From positions 416,296-480,295 of the forward strand of contig NZ_KK211416.1 in the NCBI RefSeq assembly GCF_000622245.1: 64,000 nt of DNA. The letters are read 5' to 3'. This DNA comes from Fusobacterium perfoetens ATCC 29250. GTDB lineage: Bacteria > Fusobacteriota > Fusobacteriia > Fusobacteriales > Fusobacteriaceae. This document shows, in pieces, positions 26,798-34,757 of the stretch. Both the position numbers and the translations under genes were made by a program. The notes under the pieces were generated by a model. That model was not told where the DNA came from and did no database searches. It saw only the letters and a list, made by a program, of their open reading frames with translations. Position 1 is the first letter of the stretch; every line of letters begins with the position of its first letter.

Positions 26798-27610
26798 TTA
26801 ATATTTTTTTAGTAACTCAAAATTAAACATATCCATTCTATAATCTTTCCAAATAGGATATTCTTCTCTAGTTTTTGTTACTTCATCTAAATCAATTGTA
26901 ACATTTAAAATTTCTTCTTCTACCTCTGAAGCTTTAGCCACAACATTCCCAAAAGGAGATATTACTTCACTACTTCCACATATATGTTGTCCAAGTGGAT
27001 TTAATCCTACAGTATTAACTCCAACAACATAATAAAGATTATTAATAGCTCCAGCTGTTAGACTAGAATGCCATCTATTTTTTAACCATTCACTCCAAAC
27101 AGAAGGGCAAATTATTAATTCTGCTCCTTTAAAATGTAATATTCTAAAAAGTTCTGGAAATTCTATATCATAACAATTTAATAACCCAATCTTTCCAAAC
27201 TCTGTATCACAAGCAAATAATTTATCTCCTTTAGTAAATGTTCTATTTTCTTCTTCCCAACAATAAATTTTTCTATAATTACATAATAGATTTCCTTTGT
27301 TATCAACAAACATCAAGCTATTATAATAAGTATCCTTCTCTTTTTCAGAATAACCCATTATAATATAAATATTATTTTTTATAGAAATTTCTTTTAATTT
27401 ATTGAAAAGATTTCCATTTTTTTCTTCGGATAACTCATAAAAAGTTTTTCTTCTATTAAAATATCCTGTATAAAATAGTTCTGGAAAAATAACTAAATTA
27501 CTTCCATTTTTAGAAGCTTCTTCTATAATCTCAACTGCTTTCTCCAAATTTTTTTCAGGCTCTCCATGTATAGATTTTACTTGTGCTATTGTTATATTTA
27601 TCTTCCTCAT
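26798..27610 (-). CDS. Carbon-nitrogen hydrolase (nitrilase superfamily amidase)
   Basis: A 270-residue cytoplasmic amidase with the complete Glu-Lys-Cys triad: Glu in IFPELFYTGYF, Lys in NYRKIYCWEEE and Cys in LLNCYDIEFPELFR. Nitrilase-superfamily members cleave carbon-nitrogen bonds of amides, carbamoyl amines or nitriles; the CYDIEFPE loop and the size point to the amidase branches (N-carbamoylputrescine amidase or omega-amidase-like) rather than true nitrilases. It is the second gene after an M20 peptidase, spaced 27 bases, so the pair probably breaks down an acylated or amidated amino-acid compound. The exact substrate is unknown. Confidence 0.85.
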   Translation of the reverse strand: MRKINITIAQVKSIHGEPEKNLEKAVEIIEEASKNGSNLVIFPELFYTGYFNRRKTFYELSEEKNGNLFNKLKEISIKNNIYIIMGYSEKEKDTYYNSLMFVDNKGNLLCNYRKIYCWEEENRTFTKGDKLFACDTEFGKIGLLNCYDIEFPELFRILHFKGAELIICPSVWSEWLKNRWHSSLTAGAINNLYYVVGVNTVGLNPLGQHICGSSEVISPFGNVVAKASEVEEEILNVTIDLDEVTKTREEYPIWKDYRMDMFNFELLKKY

Positions 27611-27637
27611 AATTTTCCTTTTTGACTTTTTATTATT

Positions 27638-28756
27638 TTAATCAAACATTTTTCTTTCTATCATTTTTCTTATTACTTTTTTTACTAATTCTATTCTTTC
27701 TTTTATACTTGATACTTCTAAATATTCTCTTTTACTGTGAGCTTCTCCACCTATTGGTCCTAATCCATCTATTACACCAACTCCTAGTACTCCTAAGAAA
27801 TTTCCATCAGAACATCCCCCTGCTATCTCCCAATCACATTGAATATTTAATTCTTTTTTACTCTCATCAAAAATATTTTTTAATAATTCAGATTTTTCAT
27901 TTAATACCAAAGGAGCTCTAAATCCTCCTCTTTCTATATTTATTTTTATCCCTTTAACTACAGGATTTTTTTCTAATTCTTTTATTTTATCTTCAATTTC
28001 ATTAAAGAATTCTAAATTATGTGACCTTCCTTCAAATTCAATAGCTGCATAGTCTGGAACTATATTAACTCCTACTCCTCCCTCTATAATTCCTACATTT
28101 ATAGAATTTTTTATTTCCCAATTATGTAATTTAGAAATTTCTGTAATCCAATGTACTGCTTCTAATATAGAATTTATTCCTTCTTGAGGGGCATTTCCTG
28201 CATGAGATGCTTTTCCAAAAAATTCTACTTTATATTTTATAATCCCTTTTCTCTCTATAACATTATTTCCATTTTTTCGTGCTGGTTCAAATACCATTGC
28301 ATATTTTGTATTTTTTCCTACCTCTTCTATAATTGATTTAGAAAATTTAGAACCAATCTCTTCATCAGTATTCATTATCATAGCTATATTTATATTTTCT
28401 TTTCTAAACTCCTCTGCTATCTCTACCATAGATAATACCCCTGCTTTCATATCACAACATCCAGGTCCAGTAACTATATCTTTTTCTAATCTATATTTCC
28501 AATCTTTTGTTGTTCCTTTTGGAAAAACTGTATCATTATGCCCTAAAAATAATAAATCTATTTTTTCTGAGTTATTATTTTTTAATAATAAAACTGGATT
28601 TTTTCCATTATTTTCTGGATACTCTTTGATTATCCAATTTTCTTTTAATCTCTCTTTAAAAAAATCAGTTACTTCTCTCAATCCTTCTGGCACATTACTT
28701 CCACAATCTATATTTACTAACTTTTCTAAATCATCTAAAAATTTTTCTATATCCAC
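27638..28756 (-). CDS. M20 family metallopeptidase (glutamate carboxypeptidase-like), GTG start
   Basis: A 372-residue zinc peptidase of the CPG2/ArgE/DapE type. Metal ligands and catalytic residues are visible: FLGHNDTVFPKG (His and the HxD Asp), GPGCCDMKAG (bridging Asp), MNTDEEIGS (catalytic Glu-Glu), VFEPARKNG, and the late His in GGEAHSKREY. The inserted dimer domain begins near KASHAGNAPQEG. The start is a GTG at 28754-28756 with a strong GGAGG eight bases before it; no ATG is near. Such enzymes release glutamate or other amino acids from small peptides or N-acyl compounds. It leads an operon with the amidase gene. Confidence 0.88.
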   Translation of the reverse strand: MDIEKFLDDLEKLVNIDCGSNVPEGLREVTDFFKERLKENWIIKEYPENNGKNPVLLLKNNNSEKIDLLFLGHNDTVFPKGTTKDWKYRLEKDIVTGPGCCDMKAGVLSMVEIAEEFRKENINIAMIMNTDEEIGSKFSKSIIEEVGKNTKYAMVFEPARKNGNNVIERKGIIKYKVEFFGKASHAGNAPQEGINSILEAVHWITEISKLHNWEIKNSINVGIIEGGVGVNIVPDYAAIEFEGRSHNLEFFNEIEDKIKELEKNPVVKGIKINIERGGFRAPLVLNEKSELLKNIFDESKKELNIQCDWEIAGGCSDGNFLGVLGVGVIDGLGPIGGEAHSKREYLEVSSIKERIELVKKVIRKMIERKMFD

Positions 28757-28786
28757 TTTTTTCCTCCAATATAATTTTGTATAAAT

Positions 28787-28816
28787 ATAATAGCACTAGA
28801 ATATAAATAAAGTAAA
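28787..28816 (-). promoter_or_regulatory. Probable promoter of the peptidase-amidase operon
   Basis: On the minus strand TTTACT (28816-28811) and TATTAT (28792-28787) are 18 bases apart, about 30 bases before the GTG start. Both match consensus at four or five positions. Confidence 0.45.
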
Positions 28817-28903
28817 GATTTAATTTTTGTATTTCCCTATTTTAGAATTATTATATTTTATATTATGTGATATTTTTTATAATTTTCTTACTTTTTAGAA
28901 TAT

Positions 28904-28933
28904 AAAAAAGGATTAAATATTCAATCCTTTTTT
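28904..28933 (-). terminator. Terminator of the former ridA gene
   Basis: AAAAAAGGATT (28904-28914) pairs perfectly with AATCCTTTTTT (28923-28933). It sits 22 bases past the stop of the ridA remnant on the minus strand and is intact although the gene is not. It can also work on the plus strand. Confidence 0.8.
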
Positions 28934-28954
28934 ATCAATATATTTCTTAGGGTA

Positions 28955-29240
28955 TTATTTTACAACTGTTAATTCTATTTTTACTTCTACATTTTTTGGT
29001 AATCTTGCTACCTCTACACAAGCTCTTACTGGTTTTATTTCTCCTAAATATTCATTATATACTTCATTTATTGCTCCAAAGTCATCCATATTTTTTATGA
29101 AACATGTTGCTTTTACTACATCTTTAATGTATATCCTGCTTCATCTAATATTGTTTTTAAATTTTCTAATGATTGTTTTGTTTAAACTTTTACATCATTT
29201 GATACTAATGTCATTTTTTCTACTCTCTGATATATAAAGC
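28955..29240 (-). pseudogene. Decayed ridA (enamine/imine deaminase) pseudogene
   Basis: The minus strand encodes a recognisable RidA C-terminal half in pieces. TKQSLENLKTILDEAGYT matches the conserved helix, then after a one-base deletion near 29121-29127 the frame continues as DVVKATCFIKNMDDFG, INEVYNEYLGEIKPVRACVE and VARLPKNVEVKIELTVVK. An in-frame TAA at 29182-29184 stands where RidA proteins have glutamine (CAA changed to TAA). The N-terminal third is missing apart from a possible GFIY scrap near 29235. At least one nonsense and one frameshift mutation show the gene is dead. A different intact RidA-family gene lies at 53145-53609. Confidence 0.85.
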
Positions 29241-29734
29241 CTTCTATTTATTAATTTTCTACTTCTCTAATTATAAAAATATATTTTTTCTTTTAATTTC
29301 TCTTTTTTCTTTCTTAATTATAAAATTATTTTCTCTCTAATATAATATATTTAAAAGAAAATATACCAAAAATCAAATAGAAAAATTTAGATATACAACA
29401 AGAAAAACTTGTATATTTTCACTATTTACTATTAAAAAGTTTATTATTATTTTCTTACCTACCGCCACAAAAAAAGGGTATTTTTTAGGTATTTTTTTAA
29501 TTTTGTAAAGTAAAAAAGCCCTGTATTTACAGGGCTTTTGATGTTCTTCGTTAAAAGAATTACTTTTCTGCGTAAACAGAAACTTCACTAAAACAATCTT
29601 TATAACACCTTATTTTAAAAAGATTTATAAAATTTTTAAAATAAATTTGTTACCTTTTTGTTGGCTACCTTTCAATTCTTTTTAGAATTTTAAACATCTA
29701 TATATCTCAATAAATCGTAATCAATATTATTACT
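29241..29734. other. Spacer without a credible gene
   Basis: A 71-codon minus-strand frame (29373-29588) is present but has no ribosome site and is built over a hairpin, so I do not call it a gene. The stretch holds a GC-richer patch with a strong stem-loop (29514-29539), the short palindrome TTTCTGCGTAAACAGAAA near 29565, and repeats of AAAAATACC. The texture resembles the end of a former mobile element or a dispersed intergenic repeat, but no element is identifiable. Confidence 0.35.
29514..29539 (-). terminator. Stem-loop with terminator features
   Basis: AAAAGCCCTGTA (29514-29525) is the exact inverted repeat of TACAGGGCTTTT (29528-29539). On the minus strand it is followed by six T residues. 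It would stop any transcript entering from the GntR gene side; that gene ends 200 bases upstream on the same strand. Confidence 0.6.
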
Positions 29735-30385
29735 CTATTTATCTCTTTTATTTTTTATAAAAATATATCCATGTCTTACATGTTCTTTCATTAACATAGA
29801 TACTTTTTCTGCATCTCTCATTTTTAAATATTTTAATATTTCTTTATGTTCTTCTAAAATTTCTTCTCTTCTAGTAGTGTATCTATTAGAAATATCTCTA
29901 TCATATAAAATTACTCCCATTAAATCACTCAAAAGCCTTTTTAATCTTTCGTTATTTGCTATTTCTAATATTTTATCATGAAATTGAGTATTCAATTTAA
30001 TAAGTTCTTTTATTTCTTTAACATTATCAGATTCAATTATAATTTCTTCTAACTCAGTTATATCTCTATCAGTAATATTATTAGAAGCTAAATATCCAGC
30101 CATTCCCTCTAAAGCTTCTCTACATTCATATATTTCAAGTAAATCTTTCTTTCCTATTCCTTTTATAATAACACCTTTCCAAGAATTAACCTCTATTAAC
30201 CCTTCTGCTGATAATTTTCTAAAAGCTTCTCTTATAGGTGTAGGACTTATCCCAAACATTTTAGCTATAGATGTCTCTGTTATTTTACTTCCTTTTTCCA
30301 ATGTTCCATCTATTATTAATTCTTTTAATTTTTCATAAGCTTTTTCACTTAAAGTTTTTTTTTCTTTTAATTGAAATTCAGACAT
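29735..30385 (-). CDS. GntR/FCD family transcriptional regulator
   Basis: A 216-residue repressor or activator of the FadR/FCD class. The start at 30385 follows GGAGAT; an in-frame ATG 12 bases upstream is less well placed. The N-terminal winged helix has the GntR pattern (SEKAYEKLKELIIDGTLEKG, SIAKMFGISPTPIREAFRKL, GLIEVNSWKG), and the C-terminal all-helical FCD domain holds typical metal-binding positions (residues of EIYECREALEGMA, FHDKILEIANN, EEHKEILKYL, MKEHVRHG). It is divergent from gltS, and the spacer contains a 16-base perfect palindrome, so it probably senses an organic or amino acid and controls gltS and the gene after it. Confidence 0.88.
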   Translation of the reverse strand: MSEFQLKEKKTLSEKAYEKLKELIIDGTLEKGSKITETSIAKMFGISPTPIREAFRKLSAEGLIEVNSWKGVIIKGIGKKDLLEIYECREALEGMAGYLASNNITDRDITELEEIIIESDNVKEIKELIKLNTQFHDKILEIANNERLKRLLSDLMGVILYDRDISNRYTTRREEILEEHKEILKYLKMRDAEKVSMLMKEHVRHGYIFIKNKRDK

Positions 30386-30470
30386 TTTAATCTCCAATCA
30401 TTTTTAAATATTTTATTTTATATATTTTACAATATTATTTTAATAAATACAATTTTTTTATAAAAAAAGC

Positions 30471-30526
30471 TTGACATACATTGGAAAATATAGTATATAT
30501 TAAATATAAAATATTCTATAGAATAT
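30471..30526 (+). promoter_or_regulatory. gltS promoter with palindromic operator
   Basis: A perfect TTGACA (30471-30476) is followed by TATATA or TATATT at 30494-30501 (17-19 base spacer). Downstream, ATATTCTATAGAATAT at 30511-30526 is a perfect 16-base palindrome placed where a bound repressor would block the start of transcription. The divergent FCD regulator is its likely ligand. Confidence 0.6.
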
Positions 30527-30567
30527 ATAATATGGAATATAAAATAAAAAAGTTTAGGGAGGTTTTT

Positions 30568-31767
30568 ATGGAGTTAGAATTTAATTTATTTTTAACAGTA
30601 GCTACTGCTGCAATTGTCTTAATTGTTGGAGATTTTATTAAAAAAAGAGTTGAAATACTTAGAAGATTTTGTATTCCAGTTCCTGTTGTAGGTGGATTAA
30701 TCTTTACAATATTACTTTCAATAGGATATTCAACAGGTTTATTTAATTTAAAATTAAACTTTGTACTTAGTAACTTCTTTGCCTTAGCTTTCTATTCTAG
30801 TATTGGATTTACAGCAAGCTATAAACTATTAAAAAAGGGTGGTCCTCAAGTATTAAAATTTTTAATAGCTTCTATTATTGTAGTTATTCTTCAAAATTTT
30901 CTTGGTGTATATTTAGCTAAATTTTTAGGCTTAAATCCTTTAGTTGGATTAGCAACTGCTTCTATTCCTATGACTGGTGGACATGGAACCTCTGCAGCAT
31001 TTGCTCCAGTATTAGAAGAAGCTGGTTTATCTAATGCTTTAACTATTTCTTTAGCTGCTGCTACTTTTGGTTTAGTTTCTGGAAGTTTAATAGGTGGTCC
31101 TACAGGTAAGTTTCTTATTGAAAAATATAAATTAGTATCTAAAGCCATAAAAAATGAAAATTTTGAAAATAATAATGAAAATTTTGAGGAAAATAAAGAT
31201 AAAATTGATGAGAAAAGAATTCAATCAGCAATGTATCAATTATTAATTTCAATGGCTCTTGGTTCTATAATTTCTATCGGATTAAAGAAAATTGGTTTAA
31301 CTTTCCCTGATTCTGTTGGTGCTATGATTGCAGCTGCAATTATGAGAAATATCGCAGATTATTCTCCTAATTTTAAAATAAAAGAAAATGAAGTTAGAAT
31401 AATGGGTGATTTATCTTTAATGTTATTCTTAGCTTTATCTATGATGAATTTAAAATTATGGCAAATTGCTGATTTAGCTATTCCTATGATTATTTTATTA
31501 ATAGCTCAAACTATATTAATGTTTATTTGTGCAATTTTCTTAACATTTAGAATGATGGGAAAAGATTTTGAAGCTGCTATGATGGCAGTTGGTCATTGTG
31601 GTTTTGGATTAGGTGCTGTTCCTACTGCTATGGCTAATATGCAATCTGTTGAAGAAAAATATGGAAAAGCTCCAACAGCATTTTTCATTTTACCATTAGT
31701 AGGTAGTTTATTTATTAACTTTTTCAATTCAATTATAATTGTAACTTTTATTAATATGTATAAATAG
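30568..31767 (+). CDS. gltS: Sodium/glutamate symporter GltS
   Basis: GltS imports glutamate with sodium. The start at 30568 follows GGGAGG; an earlier in-frame ATG at 30481 lies inside the promoter and is rejected. The 399-residue protein shows two repeated halves with the family motifs CIPVPVVGGLIF, ATASIPMTGGHGTSAAFAPVLEEAG (first reentrant loop) and GHCGFGLGAVPTAMANMQ (second). A charged, asparagine-rich cytoplasmic linker (about residues 195-230) separates the halves. It is followed after 18 bases by an aminopeptidase-like gene in one operon. Confidence 0.93.
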   Translation: MELEFNLFLTVATAAIVLIVGDFIKKRVEILRRFCIPVPVVGGLIFTILLSIGYSTGLFNLKLNFVLSNFFALAFYSSIGFTASYKLLKKGGPQVLKFLIASIIVVILQNFLGVYLAKFLGLNPLVGLATASIPMTGGHGTSAAFAPVLEEAGLSNALTISLAAATFGLVSGSLIGGPTGKFLIEKYKLVSKAIKNENFENNNENFEENKDKIDEKRIQSAMYQLLISMALGSIISIGLKKIGLTFPDSVGAMIAAAIMRNIADYSPNFKIKENEVRIMGDLSLMLFLALSMMNLKLWQIADLAIPMIILLIAQTILMFICAIFLTFRMMGKDFEAAMMAVGHCGFGLGAVPTAMANMQSVEEKYGKAPTAFFILPLVGSLFINFFNSIIIVTFINMYK

Positions 31768-31785
31768 TTTAAGGAGATGATAATA

Positions 31786-32760
31786 ATGAAAAAAATAATG
31801 ATGGCTAAAGGTGCTAGATCAATTGTGGAAGTAAATTTAGGAGTAAAAGAAAATGAACAGGTAGCAATTATAACTGAACCTAAACAAATGAGAATAGCTG
31901 AAGCATTAGCAGCTGCTGTAATTGCCGCTAAAGCTGAACCTTCTATTCATATATTAATGCCTAGAGAAAGAGATGGACAAGAACCTCCAAAAACAATAGC
32001 TGCAGCAATGAAGGAATCTGATGCTTTTATTAGTGCTGTATATACTTCTATTACTCATACTCATGCTGTTAAAGACGCATGTGCTAATGGATCAAGAGGA
32101 ATTATGTTAACACAATTCAATGAAGACCAAATGATTAAAGGAGGAGTACATGCTGATTATCATAAAGCAGCAGCTGATTGTAAAAAAGTTGCCGAAACTT
32201 TAGCAGGTTCAAAAGTAATAACAATTACTACTCCTTTAGGAACTAATCTTACTTTATCTGGAGAAGGTAGAAGAGGAAATGCTTTAACAGGTTTAGTTGG
32301 TCCTGGTGAATTTGGACCAGTTCCTACTGTAGAAGCTAATGTTTCTCCTGTTGAAGGAAGTGCAAATGGAGTTATTGTAGCTGATGCTAGTATTCCTTAT
32401 ATTGGAATAGGTTTATTAAAAACTCCTGTTAGAATGGAAGTAAAAGATGGTTATATAGTTCTAGAAACTATTACTGGAGGAGAAGAAGCTAAAAAATTAG
32501 CTGCTGATTGGATTAGTAAAAATGATAAAAATGTTTATAATGTAGCTGAAGTAGGAGTAGGTTTAAATCCTGAATGTGTATTTACTGGAAGTATGTTAGA
32601 AGATGAGGGTGTATTTGGTTCTCTTCATATAGGAGTTGGAACTAATATTACTCTTGGTGGAATTATTAAAGCCCCTTGTCATTATGATTTAATTATGACT
32701 AAACCTACATTAATAGCTGATGGAATAGTTATTTTAAAAGATGGCGAATTAATGTTATAA
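31786..32760 (+). CDS. M29 aminopeptidase / 2,5-dihydroxypyridine dioxygenase-like protein, function uncertain
   Basis: This 324-residue protein begins MKKIMMAKGARSIVEVNLGVKENEQVAIITE and contains acidic and histidine-bearing motifs typical of the superfamily that includes aminopeptidase T (M29) and the NicX ring-cleaving dioxygenase: VEANVSPVEGSANGVIVADASIPYIG, ELGVGLNPE-like VGVGLNPECVFTGSMLEDEGVFGSLHIGVG and a C-terminal HYDLIMTKPTL. Many such genes are annotated leucyl aminopeptidase without proof. The GGAG ribosome site supports the ATG at 31786. Lying in an operon with a glutamate transporter, it may release or process an amino-acid derivative. I would not assign an activity. Confidence 0.65.
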   Translation: MKKIMMAKGARSIVEVNLGVKENEQVAIITEPKQMRIAEALAAAVIAAKAEPSIHILMPRERDGQEPPKTIAAAMKESDAFISAVYTSITHTHAVKDACANGSRGIMLTQFNEDQMIKGGVHADYHKAAADCKKVAETLAGSKVITITTPLGTNLTLSGEGRRGNALTGLVGPGEFGPVPTVEANVSPVEGSANGVIVADASIPYIGIGLLKTPVRMEVKDGYIVLETITGGEEAKKLAADWISKNDKNVYNVAEVGVGLNPECVFTGSMLEDEGVFGSLHIGVGTNITLGGIIKAPCHYDLIMTKPTLIADGIVILKDGELML

Positions 32761-32771
32761 TACTCCTTTAC

Positions 32772-32800
32772 AAAGCCAAGATTTTCAAATCTTGGCTTTT
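32772..32800 (+). terminator. Terminator of the gltS operon
   Basis: AAAGCCAAGATTT and AAATCTTGGCTTT form a 13-base perfect stem with a 2-base minimal loop, followed by TTATT. It lies 11 bases after the stop of the aminopeptidase-like gene. Confidence 0.88.
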
Positions 32801-32823
32801 ATTATAAAATATTAGGTGATATA

Positions 32824-33657
32824 ATGTTTAAATTATTTTTTTCTAATATTAACATAGAAACATTTATTTTTTTAAGTATTTTTTGTTTTATTGCATCTTT
32901 TATAGATGCTATTGTTGGTGGAGGAGGATTAATTAGTATTCCTGCTTACTTAGCTTCAGGATTACCTATCCACATTGCTTTAGGAACTAATAAGCTTTCA
33001 TCATGTATTAGTACTACTGCAAGTAGTTTTAAATTTATATTTTCAGGAAAAGTTAACAAAGAACTTATTTATAAACTATTTCTCTTTTCTTTTATTGGTT
33101 CATTTATCGGAGTTAAAACTGTAATTTTAATAAATCCTAAATATCTATCTCCTTTAATTATCATTTTATTAACATTAATTTTCCTTTATTCTTTAATAAA
33201 TAAAAATCTAGGTGAAGAAAATAAATTTAAAGAACTTAATAAAAAAAATATTTTAATTAGTAGGGTTATATTTTTTATTATAGGATTTTATGATGGATTT
33301 TTAGGACCTGGATCTGGTTCTTTTATGATCTTTGCTCTTATTAAAATATTCAAATTAGATTTTACAAGTGCTTGTGCTAATGCAAAACTTTTAGGTTTGT
33401 CTAGTAATGTCGCTAGTATGCTTTCTTTCATTATTTTAAAAAAAGTTAATTTTTTTTACTCAATTCCAATTGGAATTATTATGATATTTGGAGCTATATT
33501 AGGAACTAAATTTGCTCTTATAAAAGGAAATCTTTTTATTAAACCACTTTTTTTAATAATAACTTTTATTATTTTAATAAAAATGTTATTAGAAACTATA
33601 TTTTATATAGATATAATTGAAATTATAAAAAATCTAATTTCAATTATAATTTTTTAA
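32824..33657 (+). CDS. TauE/SafE family membrane permease
   Basis: A 277-residue inner-membrane protein with about eight helices. The two half-repeats carry the family glycine motifs FIDAIVGGGGLISIPAYLA near the N-terminus and FYDGFLGPGSGSFMIFALI in the middle. TauE/SafE proteins export or import small sulfonates, sulfite or organic anions. The substrate cannot be predicted here. It stands alone between two terminators. Confidence 0.85.
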   Translation: MFKLFFSNINIETFIFLSIFCFIASFIDAIVGGGGLISIPAYLASGLPIHIALGTNKLSSCISTTASSFKFIFSGKVNKELIYKLFLFSFIGSFIGVKTVILINPKYLSPLIIILLTLIFLYSLINKNLGEENKFKELNKKNILISRVIFFIIGFYDGFLGPGSGSFMIFALIKIFKLDFTSACANAKLLGLSSNVASMLSFIILKKVNFFYSIPIGIIMIFGAILGTKFALIKGNLFIKPLFLIITFIILIKMLLETIFYIDIIEIIKNLISIIIF

Positions 33658-33673
33658 ATAAATAGTTTATACT

Positions 33674-33723
33674 AAAAAAACTACGTAGACTAATTATTAT
33701 TTATCAATCTACATAGTTTTTTT
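33674..33723 (-). terminator. Terminator at the end of the sugar ABC operon
   Basis: AAAAAAACTACGTAGA (33674-33689) and TCTACATAGTTTTTTT (33708-33723) pair. On the minus strand the one imperfect position becomes a G-U pair, whereas on the plus strand it is a C-A mismatch, so the minus-strand operon is the main user, though it may work both ways. Confidence 0.75.
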
Positions 33724-33743
33724 AATTACATACTAATCAAATT

Positions 33744-34667
33744 TTACCATTCACCTTTAAAATTATTTACGTTATCTTTATTAACTTCAACTTGAATCAT
33801 TGGAGTTACTTCTTCAACTTTTTCTCCTTTTAAAGCTTTAGAAGCCATTTTTATAGTAACTGCTCCCTCTTCTACTGCAGACATATAAGTAGTTCCATCT
33901 ATTAATCCTGCTTTAATAGCAGCCAATCCTTCTTTACTTCCTCCAAGACCTATTACAAATATCTTATCTTTTAATCCTGCTTCTTGTAATGCCATTCCTG
34001 CACCAATAGCTGAATTGTCATCTTGAGTTATAATTATATCCATTTCTTGATTTTTTTGAATTAAGTCCTCAACTATTTTCATAGCTCTTTCTTTTTCCCA
34101 TCTACTTGTTTGGTTGAAAACTATTTTATAGTTAGTATCTTTTAATTCTTCAACTAATCCTTTTTTTCTATTTCTTTGTGGAGGTGTTCCTGGAACTCCT
34201 TCTATTAATACAACTTTAGCATCATTTTTCTTTAATAAATTTTTAGCAATTTTTCCTGTTAAAGCTCCTGTTTTTACTTCATTTTGTCCTACATAAGTTA
34301 CAATTCCAGGATATCTTCCATCTTCATCTGTTCCTATAGAATTTGTAAAAGCAATTACAGGTATTCCTGCATCTTGAGCTATAGCAATAGCTCCTTTAAT
34401 TGCTTCTGAATCTGCTGCTGCAACAGCTATTAAATCTACTTTTTTTGCTACAAAATCTTCTATTTGAGATAATTGCTTAATAGGATCCCAGTTAGCATCA
34501 GCATATTCTAATTTTACTCCTTCTTCTATTGCTTGTTTATCCATTCCTTCTCTTACAGCAATAAAATATCCAACTGGTCCAGGTAAAGAAACTCCTATAA
34601 CTTTTTCTTGAGCAAAAGTTATAATACTCATTAATAGTCCTAAAATACATAATAAAACCTTTTTCAT
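33744..34667 (-). CDS. Sugar ABC transporter periplasmic binding protein (RbsB-like)
   Basis: A 307-residue periplasmic protein of the type I sugar-binding family. The signal peptide ends MSIITFAQ-EK, a signal peptidase I site without lipobox cysteine, so the protein is free in the periplasm, fitting a two-membrane cell. Family features include GVSLPGPVGYFIAVREGMDKQA, the IAVAAADSEAIKGAIAIAQDAGIPVIAF strand and TQDDNSAIGAGMALQEAG. It is last in an operon with permease and ATPase genes. The ligand is unknown; neighbouring kinase and ROK genes suggest an amino sugar or other hexose derivative. Confidence 0.9.
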   Translation of the reverse strand: MKKVLLCILGLLMSIITFAQEKVIGVSLPGPVGYFIAVREGMDKQAIEEGVKLEYADANWDPIKQLSQIEDFVAKKVDLIAVAAADSEAIKGAIAIAQDAGIPVIAFTNSIGTDEDGRYPGIVTYVGQNEVKTGALTGKIAKNLLKKNDAKVVLIEGVPGTPPQRNRKKGLVEELKDTNYKIVFNQTSRWEKERAMKIVEDLIQKNQEMDIIITQDDNSAIGAGMALQEAGLKDKIFVIGLGGSKEGLAAIKAGLIDGTTYMSAVEEGAVTIKMASKALKGEKVEEVTPMIQVEVNKDNVNNFKGEW

Positions 34668-34757
34668 ATTCTACCTCCTTAATAATTTATAATATTTTTT
34701 ATTATTTATATAATAACTTTTCTGACACCTCCTTTTTATTTTTTTATTTATATAGTT

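Noticed and set aside
29373-29588. 71-codon minus-strand reading frame in the spacer after ridA
   Set aside because: It has no ribosome site, is built across a perfect 12-base stem-loop and has no recognisable domain. I treat it as chance coding of a repeat-like region.
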